Positions 55,529 through 63,983 of a stretch of DNA of 64,000 nt are shown piece after piece; positions within the stretch are counted from its first letter, which is position 1; every line of letters begins with the position of its first letter. The stretch is from Metabacillus bambusae (GTDB lineage: Bacteria; Bacillota; Bacilli; Bacillales; Bacillaceae). The translations under genes were made by a program, and so were the position numbers. The DNA lies in assembly GCF_017497975.1 (NCBI RefSeq), contig NZ_JAGDEL010000002.1:310001-374000 (forward strand), read 5' to 3'. The notes beneath the pieces are model-generated. The model was not told the DNA's origin, searched no databases, and saw only the letters and a program-made list of their open reading frames with translations.

Positions 55529-57046
55529 TTATTTACCTCCTGTCGCAGCGACCATAATGTTTTCTTGAGTTGCCTCTTGATGAGTAAATTCTTTCGCAAA
55601 GTATCCTTCATGCATAACCAATATCCGATCACTCATTCCTAGTACCTCTGGTAATTCTGAAGAAATCATTATAATTGCAACACCATTTTCAACTAGTTGA
55701 TTCATAAGATTATAGATTTCATATTTTGCACCGACATCAATTCCACGGGTAGGCTCATCAAGAATTAATACTTTTGGATTTGACATGAGCCATTTTGCAA
55801 GTACTACCTTTTGCTGATTACCTCCTGAAAGTGTTCCAACCTTTGTTTCTAAAGATGCTGTTTTCGTCCTAAGTTCTTTAACATATTTTTCACTTGCTTT
55901 AATTTCTTCATTTTCATTAATCGTTCCAAAACGACTAACTTTATTTAAATTAGGTAGTGTCGTGTTTTCCTTAATATCCATATCAAGCACTAAACCTAAA
56001 CGCTTTCGGTCCTCAGTTACTAATGCAAGTCCCTCTTTAATAGCTTGCTTAATTGATTTAATTTGTTTGGATTTTCCCTCTATTAAAACATTTCCTTCAC
56101 TTCTACCTTCATAAGCACCAAATAAACTCATCACAAGTTCAGAGCGACCTGCACCCATTAATCCAGCAATTCCTAGTATTTCTCCTCTTCGCAGTGAAAA
56201 ACTTACATCATCAATCACTTTTTGGTCTGGTTTTTCCTTGTTCCACACTGAATAATTTTTCACTTCTAAAACAATTTCTTTTGGTTTATGCTCTACTCTT
56301 GGATAACGTTCTGTTAATTCACGTCCAACCATTAATGCAATAACATCATCTTCAATCACTTCGTTTTTATCTAATGTCTTGATTGTTTGCCCGTCTCTTA
56401 ACACTGTAATACTATCTGATAAATGGAAAACCTCTGGCATTTTGTGCGAGATATAAATACAAGAAACACCTTTGCTTCTAAGTTCATCCAAGATCCCCAT
56501 TAATATCTCTACTTCACTCTCTGTTAACGCTGCAGTCGGTTCATCTAAAATTAATATTTTCGTATTTTTTGATAATGCCTTTGCAATTTCAACCAACTGC
56601 TGTTGACCTATTCCAAGTGTATGTGTAATTGTTTCGGGGTTTATATCCAACCCAACCATTTTTAGCCATTTTGAAGCTTCATAGTAAAGAGAATCCCATT
56701 GAATCGTTCCCCATTTTCTCGGCTCACGACCAAGAAAAATATTTTCTCCAACTGTCATATCCTTTACTAATGCTAATTCCTGGTGAATAATGGTTATTCC
56801 CGTATCCTCAGCATCTCTAATCCTACGAAAATCTGCTTTTTTTCCATCAACAACGATATTCCCTGTATATGTTCCAGTAGGATAAAGTCCGCTCAATACC
56901 TTCATTAGAGTTGATTTACCAGCACCATTTTCTCCACAAAGTGCGTGTATTTCGCCTTTTTTTACTTTAAAACTAACATTATCTAATGCTTTTACACCGG
57001 GAAATTCTTTCGTAATATGATCCATTTCTAAGATATAACCCATCAT
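55529..57046 (-). CDS. xylG: XylG-type sugar ABC transporter ATPase (double cassette)
   Basis: A 505-residue fused ATPase with two nucleotide-binding halves. The first has Walker A GENGAGKST and DEPTAALTESE; the second has LRRGEILGIAGLMGAGRSEL in place of a strict Walker A and LSGGNQQK with DEPTRGIDVGAK. The unusual second half is typical of sugar CUT2 ATPases. Start chosen at the ATG pair near 57046, six to nine bases after GGGAG. It follows xylF after a long hairpin (57070-57180). Confidence 0.93.
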   Translation of the reverse strand: MMGYILEMDHITKEFPGVKALDNVSFKVKKGEIHALCGENGAGKSTLMKVLSGLYPTGTYTGNIVVDGKKADFRRIRDAEDTGITIIHQELALVKDMTVGENIFLGREPRKWGTIQWDSLYYEASKWLKMVGLDINPETITHTLGIGQQQLVEIAKALSKNTKILILDEPTAALTESEVEILMGILDELRSKGVSCIYISHKMPEVFHLSDSITVLRDGQTIKTLDKNEVIEDDVIALMVGRELTERYPRVEHKPKEIVLEVKNYSVWNKEKPDQKVIDDVSFSLRRGEILGIAGLMGAGRSELVMSLFGAYEGRSEGNVLIEGKSKQIKSIKQAIKEGLALVTEDRKRLGLVLDMDIKENTTLPNLNKVSRFGTINENEEIKASEKYVKELRTKTASLETKVGTLSGGNQQKVVLAKWLMSNPKVLILDEPTRGIDVGAKYEIYNLMNQLVENGVAIIMISSELPEVLGMSDRILVMHEGYFAKEFTHQEATQENIMVAATGGK

Positions 57047-57069
57047 AGAACACTCCCACTCTAAAAATA

Positions 57070-57180
57070 GAGGGTGTCTCATAAAGGTCTGATACCTCCA
57101 ACATACTTATATATAGTAGTTTATTACTTTTAATGAACTATATATTGTTTGGACTGACCCTTTAGTTTTGAGGCACCCTC
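57070..57180 (-). terminator. Long imperfect hairpin between xylF and xylG
   Basis: GAGGGTGTCTCA (57070-57081) pairs with TGAGGCACCCTC (57169-57180), one G-U; inside, AAAGGTC faces GACCCTTT, and ATATATAGTAGTT faces AACTATATAT. The 111-bp structure fills the 112-bp gap between the two genes. No simple T-run follows, so attenuation or 3'-end protection of xylF mRNA is more likely than full termination. Confidence 0.65.
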
Positions 57181-57193
57181 ATTTTTCATTTAA

Positions 57194-58282
57194 TTATTTC
57201 TCTTTTGGCCACTGATCCTCAGGCACATTTTTGTAAATTTCCTCTAGTTTTTGGAAACCATCTTTCACTACAGTATCTACGATGTTATCTTTTGTTACTG
57301 CAATTGGATCAAGTAATATAGAAGGAACATCAAATTGTCCATTATTTACTGTTGTATCTTGTTTAATTTCTTCTCCCTTTCCAACTTTCACAGCCATCTC
57401 AGCAGCTTGTGTTGCAATTAAGTGAATTGGTTTGTAAACTGTCATCGTTTGTGTACCTTCTACAATTCGTTGTAATGCAGCGATATCAGCATCTTGACCA
57501 GAAACAGGTATCTTTCCTGCAAGACCTTGTGCATTCAGTGCTTGCACGACTCCACCAGCAGTACCATCATTTGCTGCAACTACAGCTTGGACATTGTTAT
57601 CATTAGCTGTTAAAGCATTTTCCATATTCTTCAATGCTTCTTCAGGCTTCCAGTCTTTAGAGAATTGATCATAGACTAGTTTTATATCACCTTTATCAAT
57701 CAGTGGTTGAAGAACACTCATCGCACCTTCTTTGAACATATGTGCATTGTTATCTGTATCTGCTCCACCGATATATGCAAAATTACCCGAAGATACTTGG
57801 TCTACAATTGCTTGTGCTTGCATTTCTCCTACACGTACATTATCAAATGATAAATAGTAATCTACTTCTGAATTTTTAATTAAACGGTCATATGAAATGA
57901 CTTTAATCCCTTCATCATGCGCCTTTTTAACAATTGCTGCCGAAGCTTCAGCGTTATGTGGAATAACAACTAATACATCCACACCTTCTGAGATTAATTG
58001 CTCAGCTTGACTTAATTGAAGTGCATCATCTCCGTTTGCTGATAATGTTTTCACCTCTGCTCCAAGTTCTTCTACTTTTGCTTCGAAAAGGTCTCTATCC
58101 TTTTGCCAACGCTCTTCTTTTAGCGTATCCATTGAAAGTCCAATCACTAATTTGTCATCCTTTTCTTTCGGCTCGTTGCTTGCAGCTTCTTCACCAGATG
58201 AAACGATTCCACAACCAGCAAGAGCAGAAGCAAATAACAATCCAACTGCACCAACCTTTATACTCTTAAACCATTTTTTCAT
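57194..58282 (-). CDS. xylF: XylF-type sugar-binding lipoprotein
   Basis: A 362-residue periplasmic-binding-protein-like lipoprotein. Lipobox ALAGCGI (cysteine near residue 24). The mature part matches E. coli XylF: KLVIGLSMDTLKEERWQKDR, then LSANGDDALQLSQAEQLI, VVIPHNAEA, ISYDRLI, AANDGTAGG, VSGQDADIAALQRI and TQTMTVYKPI. These include the aromatic and Arg/Asp residues that hold D-xylose. Xylose is therefore the best guess; L-arabinose or galactose cannot be excluded. First gene of xylFGH, preceded by two cre sites. Confidence 0.92.
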   Translation of the reverse strand: MKKWFKSIKVGAVGLLFASALAGCGIVSSGEEAASNEPKEKDDKLVIGLSMDTLKEERWQKDRDLFEAKVEELGAEVKTLSANGDDALQLSQAEQLISEGVDVLVVIPHNAEASAAIVKKAHDEGIKVISYDRLIKNSEVDYYLSFDNVRVGEMQAQAIVDQVSSGNFAYIGGADTDNNAHMFKEGAMSVLQPLIDKGDIKLVYDQFSKDWKPEEALKNMENALTANDNNVQAVVAANDGTAGGVVQALNAQGLAGKIPVSGQDADIAALQRIVEGTQTMTVYKPIHLIATQAAEMAVKVGKGEEIKQDTTVNNGQFDVPSILLDPIAVTKDNIVDTVVKDGFQKLEEIYKNVPEDQWPKEK

Positions 58283-58302
58283 TTTTATGCCCCCTTATAT
58301 TT

Positions 58303-58316
58303 TGTTACCGTTTACA
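58303..58316 (-). promoter_or_regulatory. CcpA cre site at the xylF leader
   Basis: On the minus strand TGTAAACGGTAACA, a full match to TGWAANCGNTNWCA, 20 bp upstream of the xylF start. Position suggests roadblock or promoter repression by CcpA when glucose is present. Confidence 0.8.
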
Positions 58317-58402
58317 TTTTGAATATATCATGCTCTGAAGCAATACTGATGGCCAATCATCTGTACTCATTTGGCATCTATCTTCACTTTTATACGATTT
58401 GT

Positions 58403-58416
58403 TGAAAACGCTTTCT
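58403..58416. promoter_or_regulatory. Second CcpA cre-like site upstream of xylF
   Basis: TGAAAACGCTTTCT, 13 of 14 positions of the cre consensus. It lies about 120 bp upstream of xylF, in the region where its promoter should be. Confidence 0.65.
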
Positions 58417-58460
58417 GTTTTATTTAAATTTAGTACTTTTTTGGTTTTTAGATAGCAAAA

Positions 58461-58486
58461 AAGTACTAGTCTCCAGACTAGTACTT
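58461..58486 (-). terminator. Terminator of the araPST-like operon
   Basis: Perfect 12-bp stem AAGTACTAGTCT (58461-58472), two-base loop, AGACTAGTACTT (58475-58486), then TTTTTTGC on the minus strand. It contains the stop codon of the response regulator gene and separates regulator and transporter transcripts. Confidence 0.85.
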
Positions 58487-60046
58487 TACTAATTGATTTC
58501 GATATTCAGATGGGGATAATTCCGTTACTTTCTTAAAAACTCGACTGAAATAATTTGGATCATTATACCCAACTTGAAAACAAATTTCCTTTAAGCTTAA
58601 ATTGTGGTCAAGTAGCAACTCTTTTGATTTTTCAATCCTCACAAATGTTAAATAATCGATAAAAGTAGTACCCTCTATTTTTTTGAATATTTTACTAAAG
58701 TAATAAGGACTTAGATTAATCATTTCTGCTACTAGTTCCATACTAATTTCCTTTGAATAGTTTTCTTGAATATACTTTTTTGCCTGTTCGATTAGTGATT
58801 CTGTCTTACTTAGCTTATCCTTACTAATAACTTCTACGATTAAATGCAAAGAGACTTCAGCAGCATGTCTTAGCTGTTCAAGCTCAATTGCTTCACTAAA
58901 GTTTCCGATTCCATCAATGCTAACTCCCTGTCGAAATAAATATTTATTTAGTGTAATAAATAGTTCAGTAACTTCTCCTCTGCAACGATTAACATCACCA
59001 TTAGTTGTTTCAACCAACATATCAAAAGCTTGATGGAAGATCTGAATAGCACAATCTATTTTAAGATTAGTTAATTCTGTAAAAAGTTGTTCTTCAATCC
59101 TTAATGTTAGTTCTTTCTCTTGACCAGTTTTTTGTTTCGAATAATAACGAATTGGTTGTCCGTTAGAAGGGTTGCTTAAGACCATTGATGCTTCATAATA
59201 TGAGCTGCGAAGTCCTTCCACACCTTCACGCATTGTCCCAATGCCAATACTTGCTTTTATATTGTATTCCTTACAAATGAAATGATGGACCTTTTCTGCA
59301 AACAAAGTGGCTTCTTCTCTCACTGAATATGTCACACGATGATCCTCTGGAAAGTTAGTGAATAATGTTATCCTATTTCCAATTAATGGGCTTACCAAGC
59401 AATCCTTCCCACTCATTTTAATGAAATTTTTAATAGTTGAATACATATATTGTTTTTCAGGCTCATATTGGTCATCATCATCAGTTGGAAGGGAAATGAC
59501 AGTCGAATAGCCTTTGTGAATTTTTAGTTTTAACAATTCATTTATCTGATCGAAATCCGTATCCAGAATAAAATTCATCATAATCATTAAACAAATTTCA
59601 CTTTCTAACAAAGGTAACAATTGTGAAATTGTTTCTCGTTGCTTAAGCTCCTCACTTCGTTGTATCTTTTCTGATTCTATCTTTTCTATGAGTTTTTTGA
59701 CTACATCGAGTACTTGCTCTTTTTTCTTTGGCTTTAATAGATAATCTTGAACACCAAGCTTTAATGCCTCTTTGGCATATCCAAAATAATCGTACGCTGT
59801 AACAAGCACTATCTTTGAATGTGAATGCTTTTGGGTAATTTCTTTTATCGCATCAATGCCTTGTATACCAGGCATTTTTATATCCATAAATATTATATCC
59901 GGCTTTTCTTGCTCTGCTTTTTCAATTGCAATTCTACCATTTTCTGCATGGGAAAATTCAAACGTCCCAGGCATTGCTCGTGAAATCATTAGTTCTAATC
60001 CTTGACGTTCGATTGCCTCATCATCTGCTATTAATATTCGATACAT
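58478..60046 (-). CDS. araT: AraC-type response regulator (AraT/YesN-like)
   Basis: A 522-residue two-component regulator. Receiver domain 1-120 with phospho-acceptor aspartate in IIFMDIKMPG (residue 55) and lysine in LLKPKKKEQV (about 104). A 250-residue linker follows, then an AraC-type DNA-binding domain (about 420-520) with SPYYFSKIFKKIEGTTFIDY and VGYNDPNYFSRVFKKVTELS. It should activate xylFGH when its kinase senses sugar. The match to Geobacillus AraT is by architecture and position, not by alignment. Confidence 0.9.
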   Translation of the reverse strand: MYRILIADDEAIERQGLELMISRAMPGTFEFSHAENGRIAIEKAEQEKPDIIFMDIKMPGIQGIDAIKEITQKHSHSKIVLVTAYDYFGYAKEALKLGVQDYLLKPKKKEQVLDVVKKLIEKIESEKIQRSEELKQRETISQLLPLLESEICLMIMMNFILDTDFDQINELLKLKIHKGYSTVISLPTDDDDQYEPEKQYMYSTIKNFIKMSGKDCLVSPLIGNRITLFTNFPEDHRVTYSVREEATLFAEKVHHFICKEYNIKASIGIGTMREGVEGLRSSYYEASMVLSNPSNGQPIRYYSKQKTGQEKELTLRIEEQLFTELTNLKIDCAIQIFHQAFDMLVETTNGDVNRCRGEVTELFITLNKYLFRQGVSIDGIGNFSEAIELEQLRHAAEVSLHLIVEVISKDKLSKTESLIEQAKKYIQENYSKEISMELVAEMINLSPYYFSKIFKKIEGTTFIDYLTFVRIEKSKELLLDHNLSLKEICFQVGYNDPNYFSRVFKKVTELSPSEYRNQLVKY

Positions 60047-60070
60047 ACATAATGAACCTCCAATCTATTT

Positions 60071-61528
60071 TCAAGAAATACTCATTTGTTGTAGCTTAGG
60101 TAGTTTAAAAATCACTGACGTTCCGATGCCTGGTTGACTTTCTATTTCTATTTTCGTTTCTTCACCATAAAATAAATGTAATCGCTTAAACACATTAATT
60201 GTGCCAAGTCCTGTAGAACTTTTAGTAGGTGATAGTGATGTTGAATGTTCTTCAGTTAAAAAGTTCAATAATTTATATCTGATGTTTTCATCCATGCCAT
60301 TCCCGTTATCACTTAATTGAATCTGAATAATTGAGTCAACTTCTTTCATACTTATTGTAATTCTTCCACCTTGTTCCTTTTCTTCGATCCCATGGACGAA
60401 TGCGTTTTCAAGAATGGGTTGAAGCGTTAAACTAGGGATGATTTGATCTAACACCCTTTCTTCAATATCGTACTCATATGATACGCGATCTTGAAACCGC
60501 GCCTTTTGAATCATGAAGTATTCCTTTATATGCTCCACTTCATCCTTTAATGTAACTGGTTGATCAAGCTTTCGTAAATTATAGCGAATTAAATTTGAAG
60601 TAGTCACTGTTAAGTCACTAGTTTTCTCAGCTCCTTCAATGTAAGCTAACTGAGAAATAATGTTTAACGTGTTAAATAAAAAATGAGGATTAATCTGACT
60701 TTGCAGTGCCTTCAACTCTAATTCCTTTACTATTCGATTATTTTCAAGAGCCTGTATATGTTGAGATATATAATGTTTCAAATCCTTTAACATTTGATGA
60801 AAAGCCTTTCCTAATATACCGATTTCATCATTGGTTTTTGTTACATCCTCTGTTTCAATATCCAAATTACCTTTTGATATTTGCTTTGCTTTATCTACTA
60901 GTCGACTGATTGGAATCGATATGGATTGAGACATCCAAAAAGCAAATACAATACTCAACAAAGTCGTCACGATAAATAAAGCAATCCCAAGCTTATTTAT
61001 CTTTTCTGAATAGTTAATAATATCATTATAAATTGGCTGATAATAACTTAATTCACGATCAACCATAAGTTGTCCATCTTCCTTTATAAATTCTGCTACC
61101 CTTTCTGCATCTTCATATTTTGATAGATAGGATTCAAAATCATCGCGTTTTAGGCTATCAATTACTGCTGTTTCAAAATCCAAAAATGAAGTAACCATTT
61201 GATGATAATTTTTCATCTGTATATCCTTAAATTCACCATCTTCTTCCTTACTAAGTTGAAGCCATAGCTCAATTAGTTGCTCTTTATGTTGAATAAATTC
61301 GTCATAGCTTTTATCATCGTGATTTAATATATAAGAATTTAAAAATAGTAAATTTTCAGAGGTTTCATTTGAAATCTGTTTATATTGTAATACACGTTCC
61401 ATCATTATATTGTAGCTATCCTGAACGATTTTCCCATTTTGAAAAATAACAAAGGCAACAACATTTAACAGCAAAACAAGTATAGGTATGAAAATAAATA
61501 ATTTTGCTCGTATATTCAATTCTCTCAC
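60071..61528 (-). CDS. araS: Sensor histidine kinase (AraS/YesM-like)
   Basis: A 485-residue membrane kinase. Helices at about 10-30 and 180-200 bracket an extracytoplasmic sensor; HAMP follows (about 205-255); the LytS/YesM-type His_kinase domain has the phosphorylated histidine in QSQINPHFLFNTLN; ATP-binding N-box ENAFVHGIE, G-boxes SDNGNGMDEN and STGLGTINV. GTG start overlaps the end of araP by four bases (GTGA). The extracellular part is short and would read sugar binding through AraP. Confidence 0.92.
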   Translation of the reverse strand: MRELNIRAKLFIFIPILVLLLNVVAFVIFQNGKIVQDSYNIMMERVLQYKQISNETSENLLFLNSYILNHDDKSYDEFIQHKEQLIELWLQLSKEEDGEFKDIQMKNYHQMVTSFLDFETAVIDSLKRDDFESYLSKYEDAERVAEFIKEDGQLMVDRELSYYQPIYNDIINYSEKINKLGIALFIVTTLLSIVFAFWMSQSISIPISRLVDKAKQISKGNLDIETEDVTKTNDEIGILGKAFHQMLKDLKHYISQHIQALENNRIVKELELKALQSQINPHFLFNTLNIISQLAYIEGAEKTSDLTVTTSNLIRYNLRKLDQPVTLKDEVEHIKEYFMIQKARFQDRVSYEYDIEERVLDQIIPSLTLQPILENAFVHGIEEKEQGGRITISMKEVDSIIQIQLSDNGNGMDENIRYKLLNFLTEEHSTSLSPTKSSTGLGTINVFKRLHLFYGEETKIEIESQPGIGTSVIFKLPKLQQMSIS

Positions 61529-62505
61529 TCCAAGTTGACATTTGTAGAATCAATGATCGTTATATCTGTAAAAGCCTCATTTGGAATGGGGATCCCTTTA
61601 ATGTAATCATTCATTAATGAAACCGATTTGTAGCCAATTTGATATGGCATTTGAGCAAGGGTAGCTGCAATCTTCTTTTCATTAATTGCCTGTAACGTAT
61701 CATCTACATTATCAAATCCAAAAATTTGAACATCTGTCCTATTTAAATTTTCCGTTGCCTCTATCATCCCTACAGCATCTAGTGCACTTGTTCCTACTAA
61801 TATTGTAATCTCTGGATTATTGCGTAATATTTTTTCAGCCTGTTGTCCAGCTTTGATTCTTGATATGTTTGAAGGTAAAACCTCAATAATTTCCATATTC
61901 GGTTGTTTCTCTATAACGGATTGAAGACCATTAAGACGTAATTTTTGATTTTCTGCAGTCAGGTCTCCAATTATGACACCTACTTTTCCCTTTCCATTGG
62001 TTTCCTTTATTACTTTATTACCAAGCTCCTGTCCTGCGTAATAATTATCCGTTCCTACATAGGACAGCCGATTACTAGATGGCGCATCAGTATCGATTGT
62101 AATAACAGGAATTCCTTTTGACATTGCTTTATTGATTAATGGGGTGAATTTCTCGTTATTTAAGCTTTGAACCAGAATTCCATCAACATTTTCTGCAATT
62201 GATTTTTCTAATAGCTTCAGCTGCTCGTCCATGTTACTTTGAATCGGACCCCTATATTCCACATAAATATCAAATTTTTCACCTGCATCTTTAGCACCAG
62301 TACCAATAGCAGTCCAATATGGGTTACCGTACTCTTGGGCAATTAAAACAAGATGTTTTTTACTATATGTGCTTTTATTATTTACTTCCTCCAATTTATC
62401 GACAGATACCTTAAGCCCGTTGGCTGTATAAATAAATTGACTTAACAAGATGATAAAAACCAACGATAACATAATCAGTAATACTGTCCAATACTTATTT
62501 CTCAT
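61525..62505 (-). CDS. araP: Membrane-anchored sugar-binding sensor protein (AraP-like)
   Basis: A 326-residue protein of the ribose-binding-protein fold (Peripla_BP_4). Its N-terminal helix (WTVLLIMLSLVFIILLSQFI) has no lipobox, so it is a membrane anchor rather than a lipoprotein. The binding domain begins HLVLIAQEYGNPYWTAIGTG and has VQSLNNEKFTPLIN, VITIDTDAPSSNRLSYVGTD and FGFDNVDDTLQAI. A binding protein at the head of a kinase operon is the AraPST design. Start at ATG 62505 behind AAAGGAAA, eight codons inside the longest frame. Confidence 0.9.
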   Translation of the reverse strand: MRNKYWTVLLIMLSLVFIILLSQFIYTANGLKVSVDKLEEVNNKSTYSKKHLVLIAQEYGNPYWTAIGTGAKDAGEKFDIYVEYRGPIQSNMDEQLKLLEKSIAENVDGILVQSLNNEKFTPLINKAMSKGIPVITIDTDAPSSNRLSYVGTDNYYAGQELGNKVIKETNGKGKVGVIIGDLTAENQKLRLNGLQSVIEKQPNMEIIEVLPSNISRIKAGQQAEKILRNNPEITILVGTSALDAVGMIEATENLNRTDVQIFGFDNVDDTLQAINEKKIAATLAQMPYQIGYKSVSLMNDYIKGIPIPNEAFTDITIIDSTNVNLE

Positions 62506-62531
62506 TGCAATTTCCTTTCTACAGCACAAAA

Positions 62532-62545
62532 TGAAAACACTTACA
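62532..62545. promoter_or_regulatory. Degenerate cre-like site upstream of araP
   Basis: TGAAAACACTTACA, one base off the cre consensus (CA in place of the central CG), 27 bp before the araP start. It would put the sensor operon under CcpA as well, but the mismatch is in the core. Confidence 0.45.
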
Positions 62546-62630
62546 CATTAGTCATAACATGAGGTAAGGAATTTATCAATGTAAAAATCAAAGAAATACT
62601 ATATTACAACAACATCATTGTTCATTAGAA

Positions 62631-62851
62631 AAGGCTGTTTTCTAAGAGTTTGTTGCTTTTAAAACAAAAACTAATTCAGGTTGATTGGAACGGATTGCGA
62701 GACTCCTGCGTGAGCAGCGGGACAGGTGAGACTCATGCAGGCGTTTACGCCGAGGAGGCTCACCGCCCGCCCCGCGGAAAGCGAGCAACTCTCGCTGCAA
62801 TCAACCACACCGCATTACTTGGTAAATAACACAAAGTTTGTGAAAACATCC
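62631..62851. repeat. MITE-like repeat B, copy 3, inverted
   Basis: 221 bp in the opposite orientation to 25861 and 30294. It starts AAGGCTGTTTTCTAAGAG, TTTGTTGCTTTTAAAAC and ends GGTAAATAACACAAAG...GAAAACATCC. Core: GCGAGACTCCTGCG, GAGACTCATGCAGG, GGCGTTTACGCC, GAGGAGGCTCACCG and CCGCGGAAAGCGAG. It lies in the 518-bp gap between araP and the DUF2935 gene. The remaining 130 bp on the right show nothing recognisable. Confidence 0.82.
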
Positions 62852-62977
62852 TTAGAAAAAGTGCTATAAGTATGCAATTCACTTTGAAGTAGGTTACCTG
62901 TGAACAGAGTAGTTACCCTCATTGGACTATTCGTTTGAGTTTGTGCAAGACTAATTTCTATAACCTTTTTTAACCCC

Positions 62978-63027
62978 TTAATAGACGAGTCCCCCTACGA
63001 ACAATCATAGAGGGACTCGTCTATTAA
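62978..63027 (-). terminator. Terminator of the DUF2935 gene
   Basis: Near-perfect 19-bp stem TTAATAGACGAGTCCCCCT (62978-62996) with AGAGGGACTCGTCTATTAA (63009-63027). The stop codon of the gene is within the stem. Confidence 0.85.
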
Positions 63028-63821
63028 GCTTCTAACCTAGGTTTTGTCGGATCACAATCAGGCTTTTTTGTATTAGTTGATTGGGCAACCTTCATTAAGT
63101 AATAGCATTCCTCACGCATCATATGATCAGCCATTAAAGCTGAAAAAGTACTTAACATTTGATTGGTTAATTCCATCTCTTCCACTTCAGCTAAAAAGCC
63201 TCTAAACAATTCGATTTCAAGCTTAACATCCTTATTCATTTTCGTTAAAGCTGGAAATGAATCTATGTTTGCTCTTAAGTAACCTGACAACTCAACTGCT
63301 TTAAGATAAAAATCCTCAAACTGTTTTGCAAACAATTCACTTTTCAGCTTAAGATTCTTTTCTGCACGATCAAGAGTATCTGATATCGCACCAGCATGAC
63401 CCGCAGCGTCTAACAACCACACCAAATGATGATGTAGCTCATGGAAGATCGGTGGCTTTACTTTCTTTTTTAAATACGTTAAAACAAGCAAGTATTCCTC
63501 TAGCTCATTGACCATGTGGTTAATAAATGATGGTGGTAAATGAATGGTAATCTTACCGGCAATATGCCTTCTTATTATGGAAAGCTTAAATTCACGAAGT
63601 TCTCGAGCATATTCTTCCGCCTCTAACGTCAAAGAGGAAAAATCAGTTTGTTCCCTTGCCTTTTTTAATAATGTGTCAAAAATCTGTTGGAATTTCTTTG
63701 CCTTTTCTATATCTTCTTGCTGACTTACTGCTAAAGAATCTAAAATAAATCTTGCGTGATCACCTAATATTTGAAGCCAAAATTGATGTTCGAAGGCAGC
63801 TACCTCTTCATATGTTCTCAT
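63024..63821 (-). CDS. DUF2935 family protein
   Basis: A 265-residue soluble helical protein made of two similar four-helix-bundle halves. Conserved His and Glu positions include FEHQFWLQILGDHARFI at the start, FHELHHHLVWLLDAAGHA near residue 130 and ADHMMREECYYL near 240. The pattern suggests a metal-binding bundle; a structure of a Bacillus homologue exists, but the function is unknown to me. It ends with a proline-rich CDPTKPRLEA. RBS is AGGGAGGAT. Confidence 0.88.
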   Translation of the reverse strand: MRTYEEVAAFEHQFWLQILGDHARFILDSLAVSQQEDIEKAKKFQQIFDTLLKKAREQTDFSSLTLEAEEYARELREFKLSIIRRHIAGKITIHLPPSFINHMVNELEEYLLVLTYLKKKVKPPIFHELHHHLVWLLDAAGHAGAISDTLDRAEKNLKLKSELFAKQFEDFYLKAVELSGYLRANIDSFPALTKMNKDVKLEIELFRGFLAEVEEMELTNQMLSTFSALMADHMMREECYYLMKVAQSTNTKKPDCDPTKPRLEA

Positions 63822-63933
63822 TCAGTTTATCCTCCCTATTGTTATACTTTAATTTTTATGATGTGAAAGCTTATCCTATTAAAAAGATGTTTTTGACTCT
63901 GCATTGTAGTTTGAACATAACCTTGTATGAAGG

Positions 63934-63983
63934 AAAAAAAGCACAATATTCTTCATACAAGCTGAAGTTTATTGTGCTTTTTC
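63934..63983. terminator. Terminator near the right edge of the window
   Basis: AAAAAAGCACAAT (63936-63948) pairs with ATTGTGCTTTTT (63971-63982), with an inner CTTCA/TGAAG stem. It probably ends a minus-strand gene lying beyond 64000, whose possible stop (TAA) is at 63986-63988. Confidence 0.6.
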
